Part shown: one piece after another, positions 45,489 to 56,632 of the stretch
How positions within the stretch are numbered: the stretch's first letter is position 1
Layout: each line of letters starts with the position of its first letter
NCBI GenBank assembly: GCA_015680905.1
Contig: CM027378.1
Coordinates: forward strand, 3,038,001 to 3,102,000
Direction of reading: 5' to 3'
Source: Coptis chinensis
Lineage: Eukaryota; Streptophyta; Magnoliopsida; Ranunculales; Ranunculaceae
Length of the DNA: 64,000 bases
Made by a program: the position numbers and the translations under genes
Notes under the pieces: generated by a model
Told to the model about the DNA's origin: nothing
The model's database searches: none
The model's input: the letters and a program-made list of their open reading frames with translations, nothing else

Positions 45489-47426
45489 CTATTCGCTATC
45501 GGAAATGGGATATATGATACCAGCATCGAGTAACCGTAAGACTTCTTCCCTGACCACCTCTTTCATGGAAAGTTTCAAACGTCGCTGAGGTTCACGTGAA
45601 GTCTTCGCATTATCCTCCAAATGTATGTGATGTGTGCATACATTAGGGTAAATCCCCTTAATGTCGTCTAGGGTCCAACCGATTGAGGAACGATGCTCCC
45701 TAATCACCCTAATCAAACGTGCCTTTTCATCAGCAGACAACAGAGAAGATATGATCACTGGATGACTACCATCCGGATCAAGTTGAATATACTTCAACTC
45801 AGTAGGAAGAGGGTTAAGCACATGGGTGGGAGGAATGGGTAGAAAGGCTTTCGGAGGGTTCTCTTTTTGAGTAGTGAAGACTTGTTTAGGTAAAAGGTCT
45901 TCAAACTCGGAAGATGGAGTTACAGAAGGATCTAAGATAGGAGTAGACTCAAAAAGGGCGTTGACTTCCTCTAAGTAGGAGTCATCGTCGAAGTCGGAAC
46001 TTCTGAAGGAAAGAAATTTATGCATCTGATTATCTAGAAATGTATTGTTGAAATAATCTTGAGCTAAGCTCTCGATCACGCTAACTTCTCTATCTATAGT
46101 CGTATCAGATAACTGTTATATAATTTTGAAAACATTTACGTCAACAGAAAGATGGTCAAAAGACATGGACATCGAACTATTGTGGCACTTTATGAGCGCA
46201 TTGGCAGTTGCCAAGAAAGGACGCCCTAAAATGATTGGAACAGAGTCGTTAGCGATTTCTGTGTCGAGGATAACGAAGTTGGCTAGGGAGAAAAAATCTT
46301 GAACTTTAACCAGCACATTTTCAACAACACCCTTAGGATACTTAATAGAATGATCAGCTAATTGCAATATCATTTTAGTTGGTTGCATCTCTTATAGACC
46401 TATTTGTTTATATAGATAATAAGGGAGCAAGTTAACACTCGCCTCCAAGTCTAATAGAGCAGTTGTCGTGTGAGTATCCTCTAAGGTGCATTGTACAGTA
46501 GGATGACCAGGGTCATTGTACTTAACAATTTCATTATGTTCAGATAGAGTGGTAAACTGTTCAGTTAAAAAGGCGTCTTTTGGAATATTTGTTTTCCACC
46601 TAGTAGTGCATAACTCTTTTAGAAACTTAGCATGTTGTGGTAATTTTTTAATAGCTTCAAGATAAGGTAGGTTTATCGTTAGATTTTTAAATACTTCCCT
46701 AATCTCGTCAAAATTTGTATTCTTGTTTAACATGGCTAGTCTCTGGGGAAATGGTGGTTTCTCTCTATATTTAACATATAGATCAATAGGATTTTTTACC
46801 TTGTCCGCTTTCCTCTTGGGTTGTGGTTTAACTGGTACCTCTACAGGGGTAGGATCTTCAGTTTCTATTTCGGTATCTAGTAAATTTTCATTTTCATTGA
46901 GCACTAGTGGTGTATCAATGGGCATAGTTACGGTGTTATCAACCACTCTGCCAGAACGGAGAGTGGTGATGACATTTAACTCACCTACATTTAAATTTCT
47001 GTTACTAGTATTACCAGTTACTGCAAAGGCTGTGTTTGCCATTTTAGGATTAGGTATAGTTTGACCTGGAAACACACCTTTTGGTTGGGCTTTCTCTTGA
47101 GGTAACTGTTGTAATGATTGGTTAATGGATTGTAAAATCTGTTGTTGAGTTTGCATGCAGGCGTCGAAACGATCCGGTTATGGATGTGTAGTGGTCACAG
47201 GTGGTGTGACAGGAACTATCTCACGTTGATTATTAATGGGTGGGTTGTGATAGTTGTTATTAACCAGTATGATACCTCTATTATTATTATTATAATTATT
47301 GTAATTATTATAATTACCTTGTCCTTGTCTTTGTAGAGCTAGGTTGTAGTTGTTTGTTGGCCTAATATTTTGATTATTAAACCCTGGAGGTGTAACTTGT
47401 TAATTATTTCTCCAACTGAAATTGGG
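45489..47426 (-). pseudogene. element 4: gag C-terminus, protease and start of reverse transcriptase
   Basis: 46392-47156 holds the gag-protease link (TLRSGRVV) and the protease start; 46116-46388 the part with VPIILGRPFLATANALIKCH; 45489-46079 the pol linker with LPTELKYIQLDPDGSHPVII and GWTLDDIKGIYPNVCTHHIH, which leads into reverse transcriptase. This pol linker stands where elements 1-3 have the unidentified tail. An Asn/Tyr-rich gag stretch lies at about 47230-47340. Several breaks. Confidence 0.85.
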
Positions 47427-47492
47427 CTATACATTTTGAAGGATAGCGTTTATCCATCTAGTGCTATGGTATGTTTGTAACCGGAACACTAA

Positions 47493-48794
47493 GGGGCTAT
47501 TTGTTTTTTTGGGTTAAGTTATAAGAGGGTCTTATAAGACCATGTGTTATAAGAGGGTCTTATAAGATGGTCTTATAAAGTGGTTTGTTTTTCATTTTAA
47601 GTTCCGCTTACAAGTACTTGTAAAAATAGAAAAAACAAATATATGACATCTTATAGATGGTTATTTGACAAATATAACCCTACTTTACATCACATTTAAC
47701 TTGAATAGATTAATTTGAAACAAGCGTATAGTTTGATTTTCGATTTCAAATCAATTTTGATAATTAGAATATCGATTTTAGGGAACTACTTTAATTGGCG
47801 GTGGTGGTAGTGGTCTTAATAACACGGTGGTGGTGGTAGTGGAGGTGATGATATTGGTCTTAATAGCACGGTGGTGGTGGTGGTAGTAGTAGTAGAAGTG
47901 GTGAATGTCTTAATAGCACGGTGGCGGCGGTGGTGATAGTCTTGATAGTACGGTGGTAGTGGTGGTGGTTTTAATAGCACGGTGGTGGTGGTAGTAATAG
48001 TAGTAGTAGAAGCGGTGGATGTCTTAATAACACGGTGGCGGTGGTGGTGATAGTCTTAATAGTACGGTGGTACTGATAGTGGTGCTAGTAGTAAAGGTGA
48101 TGATATTGGTCTTAATAGCACGGTGGTAGTGGTGGTGGTTTTAATAGCACAGTGGTGGCGGTGGTAGTAGTAGTAGTAGAAGCGGTGGATGTCTTAATAG
48201 CACAGTGGCGGTGGTGGTGATAGTCTTAATAGTACGGTGGTAGTGGTGGTGGTGGTAGTGGAGGTGATGATATTGGTCTTAATTACACGGTGGTAGTGAT
48301 GGTGGTGGTGGTAGTAGTAGAAGTGGTGGTGGTTTTAATAGCAACGTGGTGGTGGTGATGATAGTCTTAATAGTACAGTGGTAGTGGTGGTAGAGGTAAT
48401 GATGGTGGTGGTAGTGGTGGTGGTGATGACGGTGGCAGTAGTGGTGGTGGTGGTTTTAATAGTTTGGTAGTGGTGGTGGTGATAGCCGGTGGTGGCTAGG
48501 GCAATAGAGTTATTTGGAGAAGAAAATAATGGAAAGAGAAGAAGAGAGAAATGAGGCTAGGGGTATATGGACGGGGGGTGTTTGAGTTATTTTTCAAGTT
48601 ATAAGACTTATAGAATTGAAGTAGATCCAATTTTGGTACTTATAGAATTGGAGCCTCTTATAAGACATTTCTAGTATAATGCCTCTTATAAGAGGCAAAA
48701 AACAAATAAAAAAAATGTCCAAAATCACTTGGCCACATCTTATAAGCGGTTATAAGACCTCAAGGTCTTATAAGAGGCAAAAACAAATAGCCCC
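47493..48794. mobile_element. PIF/Harbinger-like (Tourist-type) non-autonomous element
   Basis: The ends are GGGGCTATTTGTTTTT (47493 onward) and its reverse complement AAAAACAAATAGCCCC (to 48794), flanked by TAA at 47490-47492 and 48795-48797, the 3-base duplication of this superfamily. Next to each end are repeated TTATAAGAGG/CTTATAAGAC words in both orientations. The middle is a GGT-rich minisatellite. No transposase. At 1.3 kb it is long for a MITE because of the minisatellite. Confidence 0.85.
47797..48480. repeat. GGT-rich minisatellite inside the Harbinger-like element
   Basis: About ten imperfect units built on TCTTAATAGCACGGTGGTGG and runs of GGT/AGT, with unit length varying from about 50 to 90 bases. 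Higher-order repeats are visible (blocks with AGAAGCGGTGGATGTCTTAA recur). Confidence 0.85.
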
Positions 48795-48961
48795 TAACAA
48801 TTGCGTTTGCACGGAAAATGCAATAAAATCAATTGTGTTTTCTGGTTACTGCTATAAATGGCAGGCCTTTGTCGGACTTCAGCCCACTTCAACTGAAATT
48901 CCCAAAAACTGAAGGTCCGCTTATGTTTCTCTATTTTCCCTCTTTCCCCTAACAACCACCA

Positions 48962-48964
<3 letters not shown>

Positions 48965-49048
<84 letters not shown>
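48965..49048 (+). repeat. (TC)n microsatellite
   Basis: An uninterrupted run of about 42 TC units. It follows C-rich sequence and precedes GA/AC-rich sequence, like the 5' untranslated part of many plant genes, so it may belong to the captured NSE4 gene start. Confidence 0.95.
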
Positions 49049-49050
<2 letters not shown>

Positions 49051-50862
49051 AGGCAAAACACTCTCTCCACCACCTCGTCCAAAATCTGAGAATGGAACTT
49101 TGAATTTTGAAACCATCAAATCAATCTTGCTGCTACAAGAAAAGTAAGTATCTCTTTTCGAACCTTTATCTATTTCCAAATCGAACTACGCCTCAATCTT
49201 TAAAGTTTCACATTTTCGTTTTTAATTCTAGATCCAATTCCACCTTCTGAAAAATGGGTAAAGAGAAATCTGTTAAAAAATTATGGAATTTATTTAAGTT
49301 TTTTTGTTAAAATTTGGGTATTTTCTACTGGTTGAACTCCTATATAAAGGATCTACGAAGGAGCACAAGGTACGTGACAGTTATCGATTCATCTTTTGTA
49401 CCCATCGCTCTTGTCAATGATTTGAACTCTTTGAATCTAAACAATAATTTTGTAATTTGGATGGGTAGTTATTCCTGTGTAAAGATAATAAGCCATCAAA
49501 TATTATAACTTATTTGTTTAAGTTTCAATGCCTTCTGTTGACTTTCTATTACTAAGTGTTGTAATCTTTTTTTTAGGGTAAGAATTGTAGTACTTTTTGT
49601 CTATTCAACTGTTAAAGTCTCAGTATTTGCATCTGCTTGCAACATTGTATAATTCGTAGGAACAACTTGTATGTGACTTTAGTAGATCCATTGCTTAGTT
49701 ATATTCTTTTGGTTCTGACAGTTATTTTTAGAATAGTTGTTGATACATGGCAATACATGCGTTGCTATGGCTTGATATCATTTTGTCAAATATTATGTGT
49801 CCTTGTATAGTTTGTTGTGAAAATTTCTACTATCAGTGGGGCCATTTAAAGAATCAGTACAAGGCTAGCTCAAAAGCTTTGTGAAAGAGCATTGACCGTG
49901 GGCTTCAAAACTATGTTGCTGCCTTTGTTATATCTTTGTGATTTTTTATGTGAACTAAGGTTACTTTTTACTGGTTTCTTGAGTTCATTGAGTTACTTAA
50001 GAACTTGTTCAAGTGATTATTTTCATAGAAAAGCTAGGCCTGATTCTTATTAGTGTAATCATTTTATGAAGTGCACAATAGTGTGATAAGTTTTTGTTTA
50101 CTTCTTTATTCTATTTTTAGTAACTTGTTTGTTATTTAGTTTTGGCGTTGGTTTATTTTTCAGGTGGCTCAAGTTCAACTAACCAGACGATAATCTGTTA
50201 GCTATATTATGGGTTGTTCTTTAACAAAAGATAAGCACGCTCAAGTGGTCGGTCGCTCAACAGAATTTTTCCATGGTGTTTTAACAAGGACTTAGGTAGA
50301 CATGTAGGGGTCTATAAGAATAATGGTTTCATTCAATGAGGTCATCAAGAAGATTCAGTGGCGAGTTGAGTTATTCAAACTGATTTTTTACCTCTGACAT
50401 GATTGATTCTTTTGATGTTAACTGCCGATTAGGTTTCCATGGTTTTCAAAAGTTTGCTTTCTTCGTAACTGAGTGGTTCTTAGTTCTGATTTTTTCCCCC
50501 TATCTAATTGCAAGCAAGCAAAAAGATTGACGATGCTAAGCTTGCAAAAGATTTCTAGGTAGATTTACCTAGAGTACGACTTATGCTATTTAAATTGAGA
50601 ATAGCCAAAAAGTTGTTGAATTTTGTAGGAATACCTTACAAATCCAAGCATATATGCGAGGCACACATTGTTTATGGTGTTTAGTTGTTTCTATGAAATG
50701 CACATGGTAAGTTAGACACTTAGATCATCTAAACACGAGTTATTAATACACTGTCCAACTAATTACATATGGTTGTTCACTACTTTGCTACTATTTGATG
50801 GGGGTGGCGACCTTATGTCATTTTTTTTGGCTAATATGTTGAATTTTGTTGTTGGTTTATAG
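49049..50862 (+). other. CACTA-D: intron-like AT-rich DNA
   Basis: T-rich with splice-like sites but no protein I can recognise; the open frame at 49314-49508 is unconvincing. Probably upstream untranslated and intron sequence of the captured NSE4-like gene (inference from position). Confidence 0.4.
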
Positions 50863-51262
50863 TTCAAAGTCCTAGAGAAAAGGTGCCTGATGTTGAGGCA
50901 TTTCTCGACTTAACCAGTATGTTGGCAACTTTTATTTGTCAAGTCGAAATGCAATGAGGGCATTAAACCATCTGATTTTATAACTTTACTACCTTTTTTT
51001 TGCTTGCTACTCCAAGAATTTAGTGGTACTCTCGCGTCTTGTTGGTTTGGAAGTACAATGGTAGTTTTACGCTTAAAGTTCTTAAGAACACATTGGGATT
51101 AGGCACCATGTAAATAAAAATGACATCTTCTTTGAATTTAAGTAGCATTTTCATTTTCTGATATTTAAGTATATATATTTTTACTGGTTTTGAAGGGTTG
51201 GTCCAATTAATACAGAATTGAAGGAAAGGAAGGTTATGACTTACAAAAACTTGCGTGGTTAA
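50863..51262 (+). pseudogene. NSE4: captured NSE4-like gene fragment, copy 1
   Basis: After a splice-acceptor-like TTTATAG the sequence reads SPREKVPDVEAFLDLTSMLA, then after one frame change VKSKCNEGIKPSDFI; a second exon-like piece (51197-51262) reads VGPINTELKERKVMTYKNL. I recall plant NSE4 as having PREQVADAEALLD, GNEGITPSDF and GP(M)NTELKQRK in this order, so this is a fragment of NSE4, the kleisin of the SMC5/6 DNA repair complex. Intron edges are kept, so it was taken from genomic DNA. Too short and shifted to work. Confidence 0.75.
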
Positions 51263-52230
51263 GTGATAGTTCACGCCTGAAGAGGTTCGCTTTCCTTGTT
51301 TTAGACACCTTGTTTGTAACTTTGTATCATTATTGTTTTTGTGCTTTGTGATGCTGCAGACCTTATGTAAGAAGTTGACATGATGTTCTTCCCTAGCCGC
51401 TCCCAAAATATGAATGTTGGCTAGCATATCACATACCAAAGTACAATCTATACATTAACGGTTTTTACTCACTGAATGCATAATGCCAGTATGTGAGTGG
51501 TGTGTATTGCCTGTTGAGTGTTTTTTCTAAAACGTTGAAGGTCTGGAAAAATCAATTCTTGTATTAGTCTCTACTGATGTGTGTCTTTTATTCCTTTATA
51601 ATGTCTTATGCATCTAGATATTATTCTGTGCATTCCTTTATTCATGACACATTTTACAGGTTTGTGTAACTCTTCTTACTAATCTATCTTCAATTCATCA
51701 ATAGGTGATCCCATTTTTACTATGCCCAAATGTCATATAATAATGATAATTTTTATTGTCACAATTATGTATCTATATAGCTCTTTTCGGGTAACTATAG
51801 CTCTTATGTTTGTTGCTACATTTGTTTCACCCTTGGAACTCTTGATACCTATTACCTTAAACATATATGTTTTGAGTTGCTTACTTGGTCTAAGAACTTA
51901 GCATATGGATGCATGACCCAAGTGTACATGGGTTGTTTTCTCAATATAATTATATTGAATAAAAGTTTCACATTAACTTAGTTGTATATTTGTATGGTTA
52001 TCTTGTTCCGAGTGACACGTGGTGGTATTGGACTGGTCTTTGGGAATGCTGCTAGCGCTTGCTAGCTAGTGCATGAGTGTGTGCAGGTGGTGATGTGAGT
52101 GTGCTACTAGCTAGTGTGTGAGTGTGTGGATGTGGTAATGTGAGTGTACTGCTAGCTGGTGTGTGTGTGTGAGTGTGTGCAGGTGGTGGTGAGTGCTTTC
52201 TTTTTTCATTTATCGAAATTTGGTTTATGG
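51263..52230 (+). other. CACTA-D: noncoding DNA between the two NSE4-like copies
   Basis: No gene. The end (52030-52195) is a GT-rich minisatellite with GCTAGCTAGTG and GAGTGTGTGCAGGTGGT words. A similar GT-rich tract follows copy 2 (52400-52512). Confidence 0.6.
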
Positions 52231-52345
52231 TTCAAATGCCTAGAGAACAGGTAGCTGATGCTGAGGCATTTATCGACTTAACCAGTATGTTGGCAACTTT
52301 TGCACTGAGGGAATATATAAAACATCTGATTTTGTAACTTTGCTA
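52231..52345 (+). pseudogene. NSE4: captured NSE4-like gene fragment, copy 2
   Basis: Reads MPREQVADAEAFIDLTSMLA and then, in another frame, TSDFVTLLL. It is a second copy of the exon at 50863, closer to the usual NSE4 sequence (PREQVADAEA) than copy 1. The AG of the acceptor site is not kept. The match extends past the exon to about 52405 (GAATTTAGTGGTACT), so a genomic block was duplicated, not only an exon. Confidence 0.75.
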
Positions 52346-53629
52346 CTCATTTTTCTTGCCTCTGAGAATTTAGTGGTACTGAGGATGCTCGCACCTTGTT
52401 GGTGTGGTGAGTGTGTGTGCAGGTGGTAGTGTGTGAGTGTGTGCAGGTGCTAGTGTGGTGATTGTGTGTGCAGGTGCTAGTGTGTGAGTGTGGTGTTGTG
52501 TGGTGTGGTGTTGTTGGGTAGAGCGTGTGTTGGGTGCCCTTTGGCTTTGGGTGTTGATCTTTGCCACCGTGTGGTGCTGCTCGCCGCTTGCCATGGATCT
52601 GCTTCCCTTTGGTATTTTTTTTCTCACACATATTTGTTACTACTGTTGGAGCACTCGACCTTCAATTCTTGCAAAGATAGATCTTGCACTCAACCTTTAA
52701 TTTACTACTGGTATTTTTTCAGCTTATGGATTCATTTGACGTTGCCTGTATTACAATGTAAGAAGCCGGTCCAAATACTGAGCGGTTCTTGTTAGAGAAG
52801 GGGAGAAACAGGTGATCAACCTATAAAAGTGAGCATATTTGTTGTTAGAACAACTGCTCAAGAGTATTATGAAGGCCAAGCATCTGCGGTGGCTGATTGT
52901 TATCTCTAATACAAAGATGAGAGAATTTACAGGTAATTAATTGGGGGTATGTTTATTATTCCTTCTTTTTTCTCATACTAGTTTTACTTTTTCCTTCTAA
53001 AATTTCACGGAGTATGTAATTTGTCAAATGAGTGCAATCCTATTGATAGGGAGAATATAAGTACTTAGAATATTTCAAAGTATTCATAGCAATGTATGTA
53101 CACATGTTAATTAAGGTCACGAAATGATGATCCATCTTTCAAAGTTAAGTCTGCTATACATTTTGTTAAGTTATTTGTCATACATATAGTTAATACCTCG
53201 GGCAAATGTGACGTTCGTTGGTGAGCCTTCAACTATTTTTAACTATTTTTCGGATGCTGGGATTCAATAACTGAGTAGAGAGGATTGGAGCACCTTCGAA
53301 ATATTTGGTAACTTATATTGTACTATCACTTACTTATACTATTCTAGATATTTATATTAGTAGTGCATTGTAGTGATTATATTGTAGTGATTATTTTTTT
53401 CATTCAAATCCATTGAGATTATTTTCTTTTCGGTGGATCTATAAGCTCAAAATGGGAAGAGCGCTCACTCAATGATAGTGAGAGGTTGATGGTTCAAATC
53501 CATCTAGATTCAATTGAATTTCTTTTTAATAGATATTTATAATTTTGAAATCAATTAAAACTGGAATCTGAAAATGTGCATAGATCTCTAAAACGTCATA
53601 AAACAAGTATAACATTTTTTAAAAAAAAC
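52346..53629. other. CACTA-D: unassigned DNA
   Basis: GT-rich minisatellite at 52400-52512, then AT-rich DNA. Minus-strand Thr/His-rich open frames (52347-52631) come from the minisatellite. No gene recognised. Confidence 0.5.
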
Positions 53630-53898
53630 GCTATTGAAATAGGGATAGCGCTAAAGAAAAACGCTATTGAAATGCATAGCACTTCTATAATAAATGCTAT
53701 CGGTCTGTAATATCACTAAGGAAAAAATGCTATAAGTAGGATAGCATTTGTCAATAAATGCTATTAATGCAATAATGTTTTTTCAGAAAACGCTATCAAT
53801 AAAAGCATAGCACCATCATTAATAGCGTTTTGGAAAACGCTATGGACACCAACCATAGCGTTTTTCGCATGCTATCTTAAGACTTTTCTGTAGTAGTG
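53630..53898. repeat. CACTA-D: subterminal repeats and right terminal end
   Basis: At least ten AACGCTAT/ATAGCGTT-type words in both orientations lead up to the end TCTGTAGTAGTG. In CACTA elements such repeats bind the element's regulatory transposase. Confidence 0.75.
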
Positions 53899-54803
53899 GG
53901 AGCAAACATTATCCGGCTGTGCGGGTGGTTGTTCATAGATGAGAGGACAATAGGAGTCGGGATTATCCAAACTCAAACAGAAATTACATGGAATAGAGTT
54001 GACGTTCATGACAGGAGTAACAACTTTTGTTGAACAGAAATGACTTCTACCTTTTTTGTGAGAGATTCAATTAGAGTTCAAAGCTCGGGATCAGATTTAA
54101 CCTCAAACATACTGGCAGCCTTAGCTGTGGAAGAAGAATTAGCGTAGCAGGGGATGTCATTACCCCACCCAGTTATTAATACGCTTAGATTGATCTTCTT
54201 AAAACATATAAGCCTCTAGGTTCCTTTACTAAGGAAACTACCACCACTCATTATATCAAGAACCTCTTTATGATGATGTAAAAGCCCTTTGAAAAAGGCA
54301 CAAACAAGCGTGTCTTTCGCAAGGTTATGTTATGATGTGGACACTCGATGAGAAGATCAGTGAAACGATTCCAGGCCTCTGAAAAGGATTCATCAGGATT
54401 CTGGCGGAAGAAATGAATCTTTTAAAGCATTTCATCTGTCATCAGTGGTGGGTAAAACTGTTCCATGAACAATTGAACAAGTTTGGCCCATGAGTCCACA
54501 AAATTAGGCGTTTGGGCAGTTAACCAAGATGTCGCCTTATTGGCTAGGGTGAAAGGAAACACCCTTAGTTTAATTTGTTTCGAACTTACGGTAGGATGAT
54601 GAAATGTTGTAAGAACTTGTTCTATCCTACCCATATGCTGATAAGGCTTCTCGTGGTCTAACCTATGAAAAACCAGTAACAAATTAAATATATTCGGGGG
54701 AATTTGAAAATCCCCCACTGGGTCTGCAAGAACGATGCATAACTTAGGGCTATCGTTAAGGGCTTTTTAAAAATCAGAGAGAGGAGTCTCTGTTTCGTCA
54801 GCC
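53899..54803 (-). pseudogene. element 4: gag, N-terminal side
   Basis: The frame 54422-54718 has FQIPPNIFNLLLVFHRLDHE and FTLANKATSWLTAQTPNF, matching gag of elements 1 and 3. The zinc-knuckle region lies at 53930-54000, next to CACTA-D. Several breaks. Confidence 0.8.
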
Positions 54804-55425
54804 ATTAATGTAGGTGAAATGTGTGGTATTTTAGATAGGCGTGTGCGTTGATGTTTACGATAGCTAACAGAAGATGGTTTACTTTTACCGGACCTTAATC
54901 TCATGCAAGGCTAAGGTCAATATGAAACAAACCACTAACAACAGTCAAACAACCCTGATATGCTAGAATGAAAACTCCTCTGACAGAAGAGACGAGGAGT
55001 GAAAGAAGGAGTACCTGAATGCCTTCTTGCTTCGCGTATGAATAGCGTCTTGTATACGCAATCTCAGTGTATTTAAGAAGTTGGAAACACTGAATATAAA
55101 ATAATTTGAACAAAATGAGAGCTTGTGACTAACTAGTGAAAATTGGGCTTCTCTTCAGAGGGGCGCAGGCGCACTCACTTATAGAGTAAACAAGGGCGCG
55201 TGCGCGCTCAATGTACTATTTCAAAAAAAAAAATCCAATAACAAGAGGGCGGGCATGCTCAGAATTAGGGTACACAAGGGTGCGAGCGCGCTACGAGTAC
55301 TATTTGGAAAAAAAATTTTGAAAAAAAAAACAAACACAGTTAGAACCAAACAATCGGGTGTGTGGGTGTAATAGGATATTGGTAGAATTGAAAACACAAT
55401 GGGAAACTAATCTAACAAAACTAAG
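54804..55425 (-). other. element 4: leader
   Basis: No gene. A short CpG-rich part with GGGCGCG(T/C)GCGCGCTC-like words (55155-55310), fewer units than in elements 1 and 3. Confidence 0.65.
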
Positions 55426-55442
55426 ATGGCAGCGGCACCATT
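55426..55442 (-). other. primer-binding site of element 4 (tRNA-Asp type)
   Basis: ATGGCAGCGGCACCATTT before TGATAA, as in the other copies. Confidence 0.8.
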
Positions 55443-55821
55443 TGATAATTATAAAAACTGTGTTTTATAACTAAGAATAATGATTTATGCTAGGAATAAG
55501 TAAAAGCATGAATTTACTCTAGTTCTTTATCAAAGTTCTACTCTCGTTATCATGCAATATGTGGAGTCAGAATTTGTTCCACTCCTAGTTTCTTAGACGT
55601 AATAATTTCTCTAAATTAACAATTCTAACAGCAATGGTTTAATAAAACTAATGTGATGTGAATTAATATTAAGATACTAAATTAAACTATAGCAATTTAA
55701 TATGAAGATTTTAATGGGAAGAAGGGTTTAGGGGGATTTAATTCTACCTTGATTAAGTCCTCATATGCTAGTATAGATTATTGCAATCCTAACCAATAAA
55801 GATTAAGTATTTTGATCCCTA
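55443..55821 (-). repeat. element 4: 5' LTR, inner part
   Basis: Begins TGATAATTATAAAAAC and follows the LTR pattern of element 1 (CATGCAATATGTGGAGT, then CCACTCCTAG) up to about 55821, where CACTA-C begins. The rest would lie beyond CACTA-C, outside the window. Confidence 0.8.
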
Positions 55822-55842
55822 TACTACAATAGAAGGGATCTG

Positions 55843-56095
55843 TTGCAACGCACTCTTTTGCAACGCCTACTTTTCGTTGGTAAAGCATAACATTTGCAAC
55901 GCCTAATGGCGCTACTCAAACGTTCCTGTCTTATTAGTACCACCTGATTGGGATATAACTGGTGTGATGCTAGCTGGCATTGCAAAAGCATTTGTTTAAA
56001 TTTTTTGTTTAAGTGAAATTTCATTTTTAATGAAAAAATTGAGCACCAGCTACCGCGTAGTGGCCGCAAAAAAGTATTTTGCCTTTGGCAACGCC
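55843..56095. repeat. CACTA-C subterminal repeats
   Basis: TTGCAACGC at 55843-55851, 55858-55866 and 55894-55902, and TTGGCAACGCC at 56085-56095. Likely binding sites for the element's own DNA-binding transposase. Confidence 0.7.
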
Positions 56096-56629
56096 CTTGC
56101 CGTCTTTAATAAATTTAATATTACAATTTCTTTTTTTCACCGAATTTCTATTTTTCTATGCGATTGTAATTGGCAGCGCCATTGGTGTCACCTAACAGTA
56201 TTGGGCGGGATGATTTTAGGTGGGAATTGTTTTGGCGGTCACCTTGCGCTAACAATTTGGGAAACCAAATTTCCCAAAAGAAACCCTACCCGAGAAAAGA
56301 AACTACTGCTACTCATAAAAAAAAAGATAAAAGCAAGAAAAAAAAACCATTCTTCATCGACTGAGGAGGCCGAGTGTACCACAAAAGTTGTTTCTTTTGC
56401 TAAAAGCGATTTCTTTGGTTACTGCGAATGGTACGTCTTTAAATTTAGAAAATATATACTTCAAGTTCTGATTTTTGGTTTTGTATATTTTTGGAATTAA
56501 AGTTTGAAGCTTTGGTTATTACTTCAAACTCGAATCTTTGGTAATGTAGTATACTAGAATACACTGCTTCTAAAGAACTAGAAATTCAGAAAATAGATTT
56601 TTAGGATGCAGAAATAAGACCAAGGTAAC
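56096..56629. other. CACTA-C: unassigned DNA
   Basis: An open frame of 156 codons (56030-56500, plus) overlaps the subterminal repeats and has a Lys-rich part. No family recognised and probably not a gene. Confidence 0.4.
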
Positions 56630-56632
56630 CTA

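Larger units (their letters stand above)
47427..53898. mobile_element. CACTA-D: CACTA-like non-autonomous transposon with captured host gene fragments
   Basis: Splits gag of element 4. The right end reads TTTTCTGTAGTAGTG (53884-53898), so CACTACTACAGAAAA inward, a good CACTA end. The left end, CTATACATTTTGAAGGATAGCG, resembles it but is diverged. Inside the right end (53630-53880) many AACGCTAT and ATAGCGTT words in both orientations form a subterminal repeat region, as in CACTA elements; a few lie near the left end. No transposase. It holds NSE4-like exons in duplicate, a TC repeat, GT-rich minisatellites and a Harbinger-like element. Confidence 0.7.
39338..55821 (-). mobile_element. element 4: Athila-type retrotransposon with pol
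   Basis: Minus-strand order: 5' LTR (from 55443, cut by CACTA-C at 55822), primer-binding site, leader, gag, protease, reverse transcriptase, RNase H, integrase, conserved block, polypurine-like tract, ORF A, second polypurine-like tract. The 3' end lies beyond element 3 and is not identified for certain. A Mutator-like element sits in the integrase and a CACTA-like element in gag. It is the only copy here with the full enzyme set, and so stands for the autonomous type that could have moved elements 1-3. Broken in many places and old. Confidence 0.85.

Noticed and set aside
50863-52345. Resident NSE4 gene
   Set aside because: Only small exon pieces, one of them doubled, with frame changes, inside a segment that has CACTA-type ends and splits a gag gene.
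52347-52631. Thr/His-rich minus-strand frames
   Set aside because: Read from the GT-rich minisatellite; simple repeat without stops.
56030-56500. 156-codon frame as a host gene
   Set aside because: Overlaps the subterminal repeats of CACTA-C, composition is low-complexity, no family recognised.
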